Shown here: piece after piece, positions 8,568 through 16,313 of the stretch
How positions within the stretch are numbered: the first letter of the stretch is position 1
How the letters are laid out: every line of letters begins with the position of its first letter
Source: Verrucomicrobiaceae bacterium
GTDB lineage: Bacteria; Verrucomicrobiota; Verrucomicrobiia; Verrucomicrobiales; V1-33
Assembly: GCA_027483175.1 (NCBI GenBank)
Contig: JAIXVE010000359.1
Span: 1 to 52,023 of the forward strand
Reading direction: 5' to 3'
DNA: 52,023 bases
The notes under the pieces: model-generated
Database searches by the model: none
Told to the model about the DNA's origin: nothing
Seen by the model: only the letters and a program-made list of their open reading frames with translations
Translations under genes and position numbers: made by a program

Positions 8568-9686
8568 TCAGGGCGATTTCTTCGCGCGCCTCGCAGGCTT
8601 TGCGTCCTGATCTCCCGCCAGCCGGGCACGCGCCAGTGCCACCGCCTCACGCAGCTTCTTTTGCAGCTGCTCCCTCGGCAGCACGTCCGTCCAGTAGGCC
8701 GACACGCGGATGCCCGCCTTTTCCAAGTCGAGCAGTTCCACCGTCTCGCGCCGCTGGCCCGCGCAGAGAATCAGCCCGATGGGTGCTTCCTCGCCCGGCT
8801 TGCGTTCGTGGCGGTCGAGCCAGCGCAGGTAGAGTTCCATCTGCCCCTTGTCGGCGGGCTTGAACGCCTCCAGCTTGAGTTCAATCGCCACCAAGCGCCG
8901 CAGGTGCCGGTGATAGAACAGCAGGTCGAGGTAATGGTCTTCGCTGTCCACCATGATCCGCTTCTGCCGTTCGAGAAACGCGAAGCCGACGCCGAGTTCC
9001 AGGATGAACGACTCGACTTCCCGCAGGATGGCCGCCTCCAGATCCTTCTCCGCGTAAGTGTCCTTCAGGCGCAGGAAATCCAGCACATACGGGTCGCGAA
9101 ACACGAGGTCGGGCGTGAGCTTGTCCTCGTCGCGCAACGCCGCCAGTTCCGCGCGGATGAGCTTGTCCGGCTTCTTCGACAGGGCAGTGCGCTCGTAGAG
9201 CATCCCGCCGATTTTCTTCTCCAGCGTCCGCGTGCTCCATTTCTCAATGCGGCACATCTCGGCGTAGAAGTCGCGCTGCAAGTCATCCTCTAGCGGCACA
9301 ATCATCCGAAAATGCGTCCAGCCCAATTGTGTCCGCAGTGCGGACACAATCTCCTCGTCCGGGAAAACCTCGGCGAAGCGCACCATGCGGAAAAGATTGC
9401 GGGCATTGAAGCCGCGCCCAAACTCCCGGCTCAAATGTGTGCCCAGTGCGGGCACAATCTTCGCCCCGTACTCCGCGCGCTGCTCCTTCAGAATGTCCTG
9501 CCGGATGCGCCGCCCGACCTGCCAGTAAAGCGTTACCAGCCCCGCATCCACCGCCCGCGCCACCTGCTCACGCGCCGCCACGATCAGCCCGCGCAAGTCG
9601 CGCAGCAGACCCGATGGACTGGGCTTCGCGGGCTGGATGGCTTTGGGTTTGGCGGGGCGTTTGGACTTCATGCGGTTGTGGCTCAT
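8568..9686 (-). CDS. DUF1016 / YhcG-type PD-(D/E)xK nuclease-fold protein
   Basis: The 372-residue product has the N-terminal winged-helix region of the YhcG family (LVTLYWQVGRRI, KIVPALGTHLSREFGRGFNARNLFRM in two parts, then QLGWTHFRMIVPL) and a C-terminal PD-(D/E)xK nuclease domain. The core (DLLFYHRHLRRLVAIELKLE, then QMELYLRWLD) supplies the expected D, ExK and Q residues. Family members are cytosolic and occur in defence islands and type I restriction loci; exact activity is not settled. Codons are often G-ending although the gene is on the minus strand, unlike native minus-strand genes, which points to transfer. Two related palindromes lie inside the gene (9326-9350 and 9438-9456). Confidence 0.88.
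   Translation of the reverse strand: MSHNRMKSKRPAKPKAIQPAKPSPSGLLRDLRGLIVAAREQVARAVDAGLVTLYWQVGRRIRQDILKEQRAEYGAKIVPALGTHLSREFGRGFNARNLFRMVRFAEVFPDEEIVSALRTQLGWTHFRMIVPLEDDLQRDFYAEMCRIEKWSTRTLEKKIGGMLYERTALSKKPDKLIRAELAALRDEDKLTPDLVFRDPYVLDFLRLKDTYAEKDLEAAILREVESFILELGVGFAFLERQKRIMVDSEDHYLDLLFYHRHLRRLVAIELKLEAFKPADKGQMELYLRWLDRHERKPGEEAPIGLILCAGQRRETVELLDLEKAGIRVSAYWTDVLPREQLQKKLREAVALARARLAGDQDAKPARRAKKSP
9326..9350. repeat. Perfect 25-bp palindrome inside the DUF1016 gene
   Basis: The arms are ATTGTGTCCGCA and TGCGGACACAAT around a single central base. In the gene it encodes part of the conserved segment IVSALRTQLGW. A second, related but imperfect copy lies about 100 bp away at 9438-9456. 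A perfect 12-bp stem inside coding sequence is unexpected. It may be an operator, a protein-binding site or a by-product of local gene conversion; the sequence does not decide. Confidence 0.6.
9438..9456. repeat. Second, related inverted repeat inside the DUF1016 gene
   Basis: The arms TGTGCCC and GGGCACA are separated by 5 bp. In coding direction the site reads ATTGTGCCCGCACTGG then GCACACATTTGAGC, which matches the 25-bp palindrome region (ATTGTGTCCGCACTGC then GGACACAATTGGGC) at most positions. Both encode an IVxALxTxL segment of the DUF1016 N-terminal domain. Confidence 0.5.
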
Positions 9687-9743
9687 CCGGCTGCTGGAAA
9701 CGGCTCAGTCTCGTTGACATCAATTCAACGGCAACGCATCATC

Positions 9744-9990
9744 TCCTGCACGAACAAGACACAGATTCAAGTCACCGAAGAACACTTTCGCGAGGCACGC
9801 GCCGTCGCTAGGGAGCGCGAGTGGTCCCTCGCAGAAGCCTTCCGCCACAGAGCCGACCTGCTCCCTGCAAGTCTATCCTGAGCACCCGCAGTGCCTCTGG
9901 CCCAGCACGCCGATTGCCAGCCGCCCACTTCCAGGACCTCCGGGCAAAAGTTGGGTTTGCGCCTGTCTTTCCGATTGGAGAAGGGTGAGT
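9744..9990 (+). pseudogene. Remnant of an antitoxin-like (VapB-type) gene
   Basis: A plus-strand frame at 9759-9881 encodes TKTQIQVTEEHFREARAVAR followed by EREWSLAEAFRHRADLLP and then stops. This resembles the start of small ribbon-helix-helix-like antitoxins, in which a short beta strand is followed by an ARAVAxERGWSLAE helix. No start codon is present at the expected position. After the stop, a shifted frame (about 9891-9965) reads PLAQHADCQPPTSRTSGQK, similar to the Pro-rich tail such antitoxins can have. The gene is therefore probably dead, with a lost start and a frameshift. No toxin gene is adjacent. The call rests on pattern similarity only. Confidence 0.35.
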
Positions 9991-10009
9991 GTTGGCAACA
10001 CTGCATTCC

Positions 10010-10834
10010 ATGAAATCACTTTTCCACATCCTCGCGCTGGTTCTGTTTACCGGCATTGTGCGAAGTCACGAGTCGGTGGCACCGGCCGTGCAGAGCACTG
10101 GCCTGAAAGTGCTGGCGTATGCCAACACGGGTTACTACCGTCACCCGGACATTCCGGCGTTGAATCGCTGGCTGGTGCTGCTGGGGCATGAGAACGGCTT
10201 TGAGGTGGATGTCACCGAGCATTGGAAGGACCTGCAGCCGGAAGTGCTGGCGCGGTACGACGTGCTCGTGTTGAACAATGCCAACGAACTCGACAAGGTG
10301 CTGCCGGAGGCGCAGCGCAAGGCGGTGGAGACTTGGTTTACGACGGGCAAGAAGGGCATCGTGGGTTTGCACGCGGCGCTGGTGCATCAAAAGAACTGGC
10401 CGTGGTTGAATGCGCTTGGTGGCTGCGATTTCAACAGCGACTCCGACTTCGCTAGAGCGAAGGTTATCGTGGAGCCTGCGGCGAAGGAACATCCGGCGGT
10501 GAAGGGTCAGCCTGCGGAGTTCTGGATTGAGGCGGATTGGACGAATCACGACCGCTCCGTGACGGGGTTGCCGGGCTTTCAGGTGCTTTTGCGCGTGGAT
10601 GAGAGCACCTACACGCCGGTGCGCGACTATTTCCAAACTCGCGGCGGCAAGCCGATGGGCGCGGACCATCCTATCGCGTGGACGAACGAGCCTGCGAGTG
10701 GCGGACGATTCTTCTACACTGAGTTCGGCCACGACCTGCGCTCGCTCAGCACGCCGTTTGCGCGGAGGCATGTGCTAGAAGGCATCAAGTGGGCCGCCGC
10801 GGCTGGAAAGTCCGAGAGCAAGCCCGCGAAGTGA
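10010..10834 (+). CDS. Secreted ThuA-domain protein
   Basis: The 274-residue product has a Sec signal peptide (MKSLFHILALVLFTGIVRSH) and a single ThuA domain, a class-I glutamine-amidotransferase-like fold (PF06283) linked to trehalose and other sugar utilisation. Visible family features are LKVLAYANTGYYRHPDIPAL, YDVLVLNNANELDK, GKKGIVGLHAALVHQ, the ADHPIAWTNE stretch and GRFFYTEFGHDL. In PVC bacteria such proteins are exported and associate with heme and propeller proteins; the 1404-residue protein at 18.6-22.8 kb contains a relative of this domain. The ATG at 10010 places the signal peptide correctly; an ATG-less extension from 9989 is rejected. It is convergent with the DUF1549 gene, 95 bp between ends. 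Confidence 0.87.
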   Translation: MKSLFHILALVLFTGIVRSHESVAPAVQSTGLKVLAYANTGYYRHPDIPALNRWLVLLGHENGFEVDVTEHWKDLQPEVLARYDVLVLNNANELDKVLPEAQRKAVETWFTTGKKGIVGLHAALVHQKNWPWLNALGGCDFNSDSDFARAKVIVEPAAKEHPAVKGQPAEFWIEADWTNHDRSVTGLPGFQVLLRVDESTYTPVRDYFQTRGGKPMGADHPIAWTNEPASGGRFFYTEFGHDLRSLSTPFARRHVLEGIKWAAAAGKSESKPAK

Positions 10835-10929
10835 GCGTCTCGGCGGCTTGCAACAAGCCGTGCTGGTTTTCAACTGGCAGAGACTGCGAGCCGATCGCAG
10901 AATCCATGGGGGAGGTTGACGCACCGCCC

Positions 10930-13890
10930 TCAGTTGACATGCACGAACTCGTTCGAGCAGATCAGGGCCTGGACGAGGAGTTCGAGCGGGGTTAGCGGGT
11001 TGCGGGGAACGGGGGTGCCTTCGTTTTGGAGGGGTGCGGTTTTTTCGGCGGTGGTGCCGCGGGCGGGTTCCTTTTTCGGGGTGGGTTTGGTTGTGGGTTT
11101 GGGAGGTGGCAGGGTGGTGGCGCGGGCCAGGAAGGTCAGGGTGAGTTGGATTTCGTCGGAGGTTGGGTGGCGCTGGAAGATGATGCGGTAGAGGGCGACG
11201 ATCTTTTCCTGATCGGTGCGGGCGTTGGCGATTTCCGGGCGGGTGGCCATGCGGCGCGAGACCTCGATGACGAGCGGGTTGTTGAGGAAGAAGAGAGCCT
11301 GCTGCGGGACGATGCTGCTGATGCGGCGGCTGTTCGGCTGCATGGGGTCTGCGAAATCGAACTGCGTGGGCAGGTCGCTGAGGAAGAGCCGGTCCACATA
11401 GCCGTAGATGCTGCGGCGATAGCTGAAGGGTTCGTCGGTGATGTTGACGGGCTGGCCGCCGATGCTGGGGTCGAGCTTGCCGGTGAGCAGGAGCAGGGAA
11501 TCGCGGATGCTTTCGAAGTCGAGCCGCCGAAGGTTGGCATGCCAGAGGAGGCGATTGCCGGCATCGGTCTGTGAGGCGCGGGCGGCGGTGCGATTTGTGT
11601 GAGGGTTGGCGTCCTGACGGTAGGTGGCGCTGAGGACGATGAGCTTGTGCAGTTTTTTCAGACTCCAGCCGCCTTCGGCGAAGCGGGCGGAGAGATAGTC
11701 GAGCAGTTCGGGATGGCTGGGCTTTTCGCTCATGGTGCCGAGGTCGTCGGGCGTGGGGACGAGGCCTTCGCCGAGATGGTGCATCCACACGCGGTTCATT
11801 GCGGTGCGGGCGGTCAGGGGATTCGATGCGGAGGCGATGTGCCGGGCGAGTTCGAGGCGACCGCTGCCCTTGCGGAAGGGCTGGCGTTGGCCGGTGCTGA
11901 GGCATTCGAGGAACTGGCGCGGGGCCACGGGGCCGGGTTTGTGTTCATCGCCACGGATGAAGACACGGCTGTCACGCGGCTTGGCGACATCCTGCACGGC
12001 CATGGCGGCGCCGGGTGCGCCGGGATGCGTGAGGCGCAGCTCGTTGATGTCGGAAAAGAGGAAGCTGCGCGTGGTCTTGCCCGTGAGGCGGAGTTGCTGG
12101 TAGCTGGCCATCAATTGCTCGGTGGTGGCGAGTTCAGAGGCAGGCGGAATGGGCCAGATGCTGGTGGCGAGCTGCACGACGGCGGGTTCGGGCGTATCCG
12201 GCTGAGCGGCGCGGCGTGATTTCAATACGGCCTGCATTTCGGGCAAATGTGGCGTGATGAATCGCGCATAGGCCACGGCCACGTCATCGAGCGACTGCGG
12301 CTGCAAGGATGCGAGTGCGTTGGCGACTAGCGGATTCACGTCCGGTGCGGCGAGCGCTTTCTTCAGTGCATCCGGCGCGAGCTTGGCGAACTGCTTCGGC
12401 TGGTCCCTTGCGAGTTTCGCGAGGGCGTTGAGCGGTCCCCAGACCGGGTCCCTGGTGTTGAGTGTGATTTGGAAATCGACCTCGGGCTCGTGCTGGATAC
12501 CGTAGCGTTTTTTCACCTCGAAAGCCTGCGGCGATTCATGGCCGTGCGCGGCGATCCAGCCGTGGAGCAGCACGCGGGCTTCGAGCTGTTTTTGGAGAAT
12601 GTCGAAGAGCCGCTGCACGACGTCGTAGTAGTGCTCGCGGTTGCGTTGCTCGAGGTCGGTGAGTTTTTTCCGGTAATCTTCCGCCTCCGCGCCGGTGCCG
12701 CTCGACGGCAGCGGGGGCTTTTCATAGCGTTCCTCGATGGAGGCGAAGACGCCGTGCAGCGAGTAGTAGTCGGCGATGGGGATGGGATCGAATTTGTGGT
12801 CGTGGCAGCGGGCGCAGCTCACGGTGAGGCCGAGGAAGGCCTTGGTCGTGGTGTCAATCTGCTCGTCGATGACGTCGTTGGGATTGTCGAACTTCTTGCC
12901 CACTGTGAGGAAGCCGAGCGCCGCGAGCCGGGCATCGCTGGGCTGGATGTCGGGCAATTGGTCCGCCGCGAGTTGCTCGATGATGAACTGGTCGTAAGGC
13001 TTGTCTGTGTTCAGGGCGGCGATGACGTAGTCGCGATAGGTCCACGCGTAGGCATAGCGATAGTCCTCGTAGCGGTACTTGCCGCCCATGCTGACATGCC
13101 CGCGCGTGTCCGAGTAGCGTGCGGTGTCGAGCCAGTGGCGGCCCCAGCGTTCGCCGTAGTGCGGACTGCGGAGGAGGAAGTCCACGACGCGCTCGAGCGC
13201 GGCGTCCTGCGCCTGGGCATCGTTTTTCGCCGCGGTCCACTGCTGGGCGAAGGCAGTCGCCTGTTCAGGTGTGGGCGGCAATCCCCAGAGGTCGTAGAAG
13301 AGGCGACGCAGTAATGCGTCAGGATGCGCCGGAGCACTCGGTTCCAATCCAGCCGCTTCAAGTTTTGCGAGGATGAAGCGGTCCACCTCTGTGCGGCACC
13401 ATTCCGTGTGCTGCACCGCAGGCAGCGCGGGCTTTTCCACTGGCTGAAAGGCCCAATGGGCCCGCGCCTCCGGAGTCAGGCCGGTGAGCTTCTTCACCGC
13501 ACCCTCACGCGGGTCGGGTGCCCCCATGGCCACCCATTGCTCCAGTCTGGCGATGTCCGCTGCGGGTAGTTTGCCGCCCTGTTTCTTGGGCGGCATCGCG
13601 AGATCCGCGTCGTCATAGCGCACCGCCTTGATGAGCAGCGATTCCTCTGGTTTTCCCGGCACAATCGCCGCGCCCGAGTCGCCGCCCGTCATCCAACCCG
13701 CCCGCGTGTCCAGTGTCAGCCCGCCCTTGCTTTGGCCCTTCTCCGACGAGTGGCAGTCGTAGCAGTGGTCTGCGAGCAACGGCCGGATGTTCGCCTCGAA
13801 GAAGGAGATGCCAGCACGGTCGTCGGCGGCGAGGGAAAGGTCACGCGCGGCGAAGAGGGTTAAGGCGAAAACGAGACGTGAGAACGGCAT
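10930..13890 (-). CDS. PSCyt1-DUF1549-DUF1553 cytochrome protein
   Basis: The 986-residue product has a signal peptide (MPFSRLVFALTLFAARDLSLA) and the standard planctomycete/verrucomicrobial architecture. A PSCyt1 cytochrome domain with heme motif CYDCH lies at about residues 43-47 (NIRPLLADHCYDCHSSEKG). DUF1549 (about 165-400) has WLDTARYSDTRG and a second CxxCH (CARCH) in GLTVSCARCHDHKFDPI. The C-terminal DUF1553 (about 690-975) has LTARTAMNRVWMHHLGEGLV and ends in LVQALICSNEFVHVN. Such proteins are exported and thought to work with DUF1501 proteins in polymer degradation, but no reaction is proven. The ATG at 13888-13890 is preceded at 9 bp by the 31-bp leader, identical to that of DUF1501. 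Confidence 0.93.
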   Translation of the reverse strand: MPFSRLVFALTLFAARDLSLAADDRAGISFFEANIRPLLADHCYDCHSSEKGQSKGGLTLDTRAGWMTGGDSGAAIVPGKPEESLLIKAVRYDDADLAMPPKKQGGKLPAADIARLEQWVAMGAPDPREGAVKKLTGLTPEARAHWAFQPVEKPALPAVQHTEWCRTEVDRFILAKLEAAGLEPSAPAHPDALLRRLFYDLWGLPPTPEQATAFAQQWTAAKNDAQAQDAALERVVDFLLRSPHYGERWGRHWLDTARYSDTRGHVSMGGKYRYEDYRYAYAWTYRDYVIAALNTDKPYDQFIIEQLAADQLPDIQPSDARLAALGFLTVGKKFDNPNDVIDEQIDTTTKAFLGLTVSCARCHDHKFDPIPIADYYSLHGVFASIEERYEKPPLPSSGTGAEAEDYRKKLTDLEQRNREHYYDVVQRLFDILQKQLEARVLLHGWIAAHGHESPQAFEVKKRYGIQHEPEVDFQITLNTRDPVWGPLNALAKLARDQPKQFAKLAPDALKKALAAPDVNPLVANALASLQPQSLDDVAVAYARFITPHLPEMQAVLKSRRAAQPDTPEPAVVQLATSIWPIPPASELATTEQLMASYQQLRLTGKTTRSFLFSDINELRLTHPGAPGAAMAVQDVAKPRDSRVFIRGDEHKPGPVAPRQFLECLSTGQRQPFRKGSGRLELARHIASASNPLTARTAMNRVWMHHLGEGLVPTPDDLGTMSEKPSHPELLDYLSARFAEGGWSLKKLHKLIVLSATYRQDANPHTNRTAARASQTDAGNRLLWHANLRRLDFESIRDSLLLLTGKLDPSIGGQPVNITDEPFSYRRSIYGYVDRLFLSDLPTQFDFADPMQPNSRRISSIVPQQALFFLNNPLVIEVSRRMATRPEIANARTDQEKIVALYRIIFQRHPTSDEIQLTLTFLARATTLPPPKPTTKPTPKKEPARGTTAEKTAPLQNEGTPVPRNPLTPLELLVQALICSNEFVHVN

Positions 13891-13899
13891 CGAGGTGTA

Positions 13900-13930
13900 T
13901 TTGCCGGAGGGGTGGGAATCTCACGGGGAA
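13900..13930 (-). promoter_or_regulatory. Conserved 31-bp leader element, copy 2 (before DUF1549)
   Basis: In gene direction it reads TTCCCCGTGAGATT then CCCACCCCTCCGGCAAA and ends 9 bp before the start codon. It is identical to copy 1 at 8509-8539 and in the same orientation, so the pair also forms direct repeats around the 5.4-kb block between them. Further out, at 13956-13971, the hairpin TTGTCTCGCGGGACAA lies in the 200-bp gap shared with the divergent AAA ATPase gene; no other feature was recognised in that gap. Confidence 0.7.
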
Positions 13931-14131
13931 AGCGTTCGGACCAAACCTAGGCTCGTTGTCTCGCGGGACAAACTGAGCCTCAGCTACTCAGGCGAGTTCT
14001 GGGCGCATAAAGGTGAAACTCTTCCGTTGGCATCATACTCTGGTCATCCAGCCCCCTGTAATCACGAGTTGCTTTTTGCAGAAAAACTGCGGAAATGCTC
14101 ACCAGCGCCGCACCATTCGGCAAAATTAGCG

Positions 14132-15484
14132 ATGCTTTTACAATTCACTGTCTCAAATTTCCGAGCCTTCAAGGAGGCGCAGACACTCAATCTGGCGGCC
14201 AGCAACTACGACAAGACGCTGCCAGCCAACTGCATTTCTCCCAACCTGCCGGGGCTGAAAGGCCAGCGTTGGCTGAAGGGAGTGGCGCTCTACGGTCCGA
14301 ATGCGGGCGGCAAGAGCACGCTGATTGAGGCGATGGAAGCGCTGGCTGGGATGGTCCGGAATTCGGCGAAAGCCACCGACCCCAAGGACCCGATTCCACA
14401 AATCGAGCCCTTTGCGCTCGCTCCCGGAAAGCCGGTCGAGCCAACGGGATTCGGCGCCGTGTTTGTCAGTGATGGAGTCCGATACGAATATCGGGTTGCG
14501 GCGACGCGCGAGCGGGTCTGGCACGAGTCGTTGAGGGCGTTTCCGACGGGCAAAGAGCAGCTTTGGTTTTCCCGTGACTGGCAGCCTGAAAAGCAAACCT
14601 ACAAGTGGTCGCCCGATAAGCCGACCGGTTATCGCCGCGACGTGAAGAAGGAGGAGTTCACGCTGCCAAACGTACTCTTTATCTCCAAGGCCATCAGCCT
14701 CGGAGATACGCAGTTGGAGCCGGTGTTTCGGTGGTTCAAGGAGCGAGTGCGTTTCGTTGACCTTAGCGTCAGGGCAGCGGGCATCCCATTGGGATTGTCC
14801 ACTGCCCGTGAGGTCTTTCGGAAAACCTCCCTTGCTCCCCAAATAGTGGAATTGATGAAGCATGCAGACATCGGAATCACTGCGATTGCTGTTCACGAAG
14901 TGCCACTTGATGACAAAACGGCAGCGTTGCTTGAGGTTATGAAGGATCTGTTCCCGGAGGGTGCGCCCGACAACGTCAAAAACGCAAAACGTCCCAGAGT
15001 CGAGCTTTCTCATGCCAGCCCTGAAGGGCGGTCGGTCTCGCTGCCTTGGGAGGCTGAATCTGCTGGCACACACCGCCTCTTTGAACTCGCTGGCCCATGG
15101 CTCGACATTCTCGAAAACGGCTACACCGTATGCATTGACGAAATCGAGACCTCTATGCACCCCCTGATGGTAATGGCGCTGCTGCGACTGTTGTTCGACG
15201 AGAAGACGAATCCAAAGGGTGCGCAGGTGATTTTTACCACACACAACCCGCTCCTGCTCGACCCCACGCTGCTGCGCCGTGACCAGGTCTGGTTCGCCGA
15301 CAAGGACGACCAGGGTGAAGCACATCTGTATCCGTTGACCGACTACGCACCGCGCAAAGGCGAGTCGCTGGTGCGCGGCTATCTCGCAGGTCGCTATGGG
15401 GCGGTGCCTTTCATTCCACAGGGCTTGCTGGGGGCCTTCCCTCCGGCAAAGCCAACCGGGGGAAAGGAACCAGATGAGCTCTGA
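14132..15484 (+). CDS. AAA family ATPase (AAA15/OLD-like), RloA-type partner of RloB
   Basis: The 450-residue cytosolic product begins MLLQFTVSNFRAFKEAQTL, the usual opening of OLD/AAA15-type ATPases. It has Walker A GPNAGGKST at residues 55-63, an ABC-like signature region (ESAGTHRLFELAG), Walker B (YTVCIDEIETSMHPLM) and a switch histidine (IFTTHNPLLLD). ATPases of this kind paired with RloB-family proteins occur in restriction and abortive-infection loci, including AbiL-type systems. The ATG at 14132 begins the conserved region; an upstream open frame has no family similarity. Its 3' end overlaps the rloB-like gene by 11 bp, so the two are translationally coupled. Codon use is mixed, unlike native plus-strand genes. 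Confidence 0.88.
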   Translation: MLLQFTVSNFRAFKEAQTLNLAASNYDKTLPANCISPNLPGLKGQRWLKGVALYGPNAGGKSTLIEAMEALAGMVRNSAKATDPKDPIPQIEPFALAPGKPVEPTGFGAVFVSDGVRYEYRVAATRERVWHESLRAFPTGKEQLWFSRDWQPEKQTYKWSPDKPTGYRRDVKKEEFTLPNVLFISKAISLGDTQLEPVFRWFKERVRFVDLSVRAAGIPLGLSTAREVFRKTSLAPQIVELMKHADIGITAIAVHEVPLDDKTAALLEVMKDLFPEGAPDNVKNAKRPRVELSHASPEGRSVSLPWEAESAGTHRLFELAGPWLDILENGYTVCIDEIETSMHPLMVMALLRLLFDEKTNPKGAQVIFTTHNPLLLDPTLLRRDQVWFADKDDQGEAHLYPLTDYAPRKGESLVRGYLAGRYGAVPFIPQGLLGAFPPAKPTGGKEPDEL

Positions 15485-16205
15485 ATCAGCCTGGTGGCAG
15501 GCGGCCAAAGCTCAGAGCCTCGAACGACGCAAGGCTGCGGCGGTAGCGGCTTCTGGAGTGAAGGCGGGTGATGCTTTCCTCATCGTGACGGAAGGCACGG
15601 TGACTGAGCCGGTGTATTTTGAACTTCTCCGCGCCGACTTGCAGCTTCCCGCCGTTAGGATTCGTGTCGAACCGGGAAAAGCTTCCGACCCGCGCCATGT
15701 CATTGCCACGGCTGCGGAGGAGGTGAAGGTCCACGCTCGTCGTGCGAAGAAAGGGCAACTGGGCCACACCGAGCCACTGCGATTCGATCAAGTGTGGGCC
15801 GTGATTGATACGGACGTCGCCGTGCGAAACGGAATTTGGAACGAGGTGGAATCGCTGGCCCAAGCGCGGAAAGTGAAGCTCGCGCACTCGACACCGTGCT
15901 TTGAATTCTGGCTGCTGCTGCACATTCAGGGAATGACCACGCGCAGCGACCTTGTGACCGGCGATGCTGCGAAAAGCGCGGTAAAACACGCCCTCGGAAA
16001 AGAATATTCCACCAACGAAGCCACAGCCCGCGAGGTAATGCCGTTGTTTATCGGAAAGTGGCCGGAAGCCGTCATGCATGCAGAGCGCGTGCGTGTCTAT
16101 CACGACGACGCCGGTACGAAGCTACCCGCGAATCCTTCGACTGAGGTATGCGCCCTTGTCCGCGCTCTCAACGACAGCGCGCCAGAGCATCTCAGGAAAC
16201 TCTGA
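15474..16205 (+). CDS. RloB-like protein
   Basis: The 243-residue product carries the RloB family signatures: an acidic motif FLIVTEGTVTEPVYFELL (about residues 36-53), a second acidic motif VWAVIDTDVA, and the hallmark STPCFEFWLLLHIQG. RloB proteins (PF13707) have a Toprim-like arrangement of acidic residues and usually pair with an AAA ATPase in defence islands, where they are thought to be the nuclease-like effector. The ATG at 15474 lies inside the end of the ATPase gene in another frame, which supports coupling. A short sigma-factor leader region follows. The antiphage role is inferred from family and pairing. Confidence 0.85.
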   Translation: MSSESAWWQAAKAQSLERRKAAAVAASGVKAGDAFLIVTEGTVTEPVYFELLRADLQLPAVRIRVEPGKASDPRHVIATAAEEVKVHARRAKKGQLGHTEPLRFDQVWAVIDTDVAVRNGIWNEVESLAQARKVKLAHSTPCFEFWLLLHIQGMTTRSDLVTGDAAKSAVKHALGKEYSTNEATAREVMPLFIGKWPEAVMHAERVRVYHDDAGTKLPANPSTEVCALVRALNDSAPEHLRKL

Positions 16206-16238
16206 TCTACTCCATTGGCGAGCAAGATTCATGTCAGC

Positions 16239-16303
16239 GGAGTTTTCCTCCAAGGGGGGGCGCCCCCAAACTTTCCCTGTGAGATTTTCTCCGCTGCGGC
16301 AAA
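16239..16303 (+). promoter_or_regulatory. Structured leader of the ECF sigma gene, containing leader element copy 3
   Basis: The stretch contains a small hairpin (GGAG-TTTTC-CTCC, 16239-16251), a 12-bp GC palindrome (GGGGGCGCCCCC, 16256-16267) and then copy 3 of the shared element (16273-16303), TTCCCTGTGAGATT followed by TTCTCCGCTGCGGCAAA. That copy matches 25 of 31 positions in copies 1 and 2 and ends 10 bp before the sigma start codon, where GGGAG supplies a ribosome site. Placement before the sigma gene and before two likely target genes suggests shared, possibly autoregulatory, control. Confidence 0.65.
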
Positions 16304-16313
16304 CTTTCGGGAG

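Noticed and set aside
7208..8863. Plus-strand open frame of about 550 codons opposite the DUF1501 gene
   Set aside because: No family similarity, and it spans the 31-bp leader and the end of the DUF1016 gene; the minus-strand reading has clear domains.
8509..13930. Identical 31-bp direct repeats as ends of a mobile element or attachment sites
   Set aside because: Both copies sit at a constant distance before start codons, a third diverged copy does the same before the sigma gene, and no transposase or integrase lies between them.
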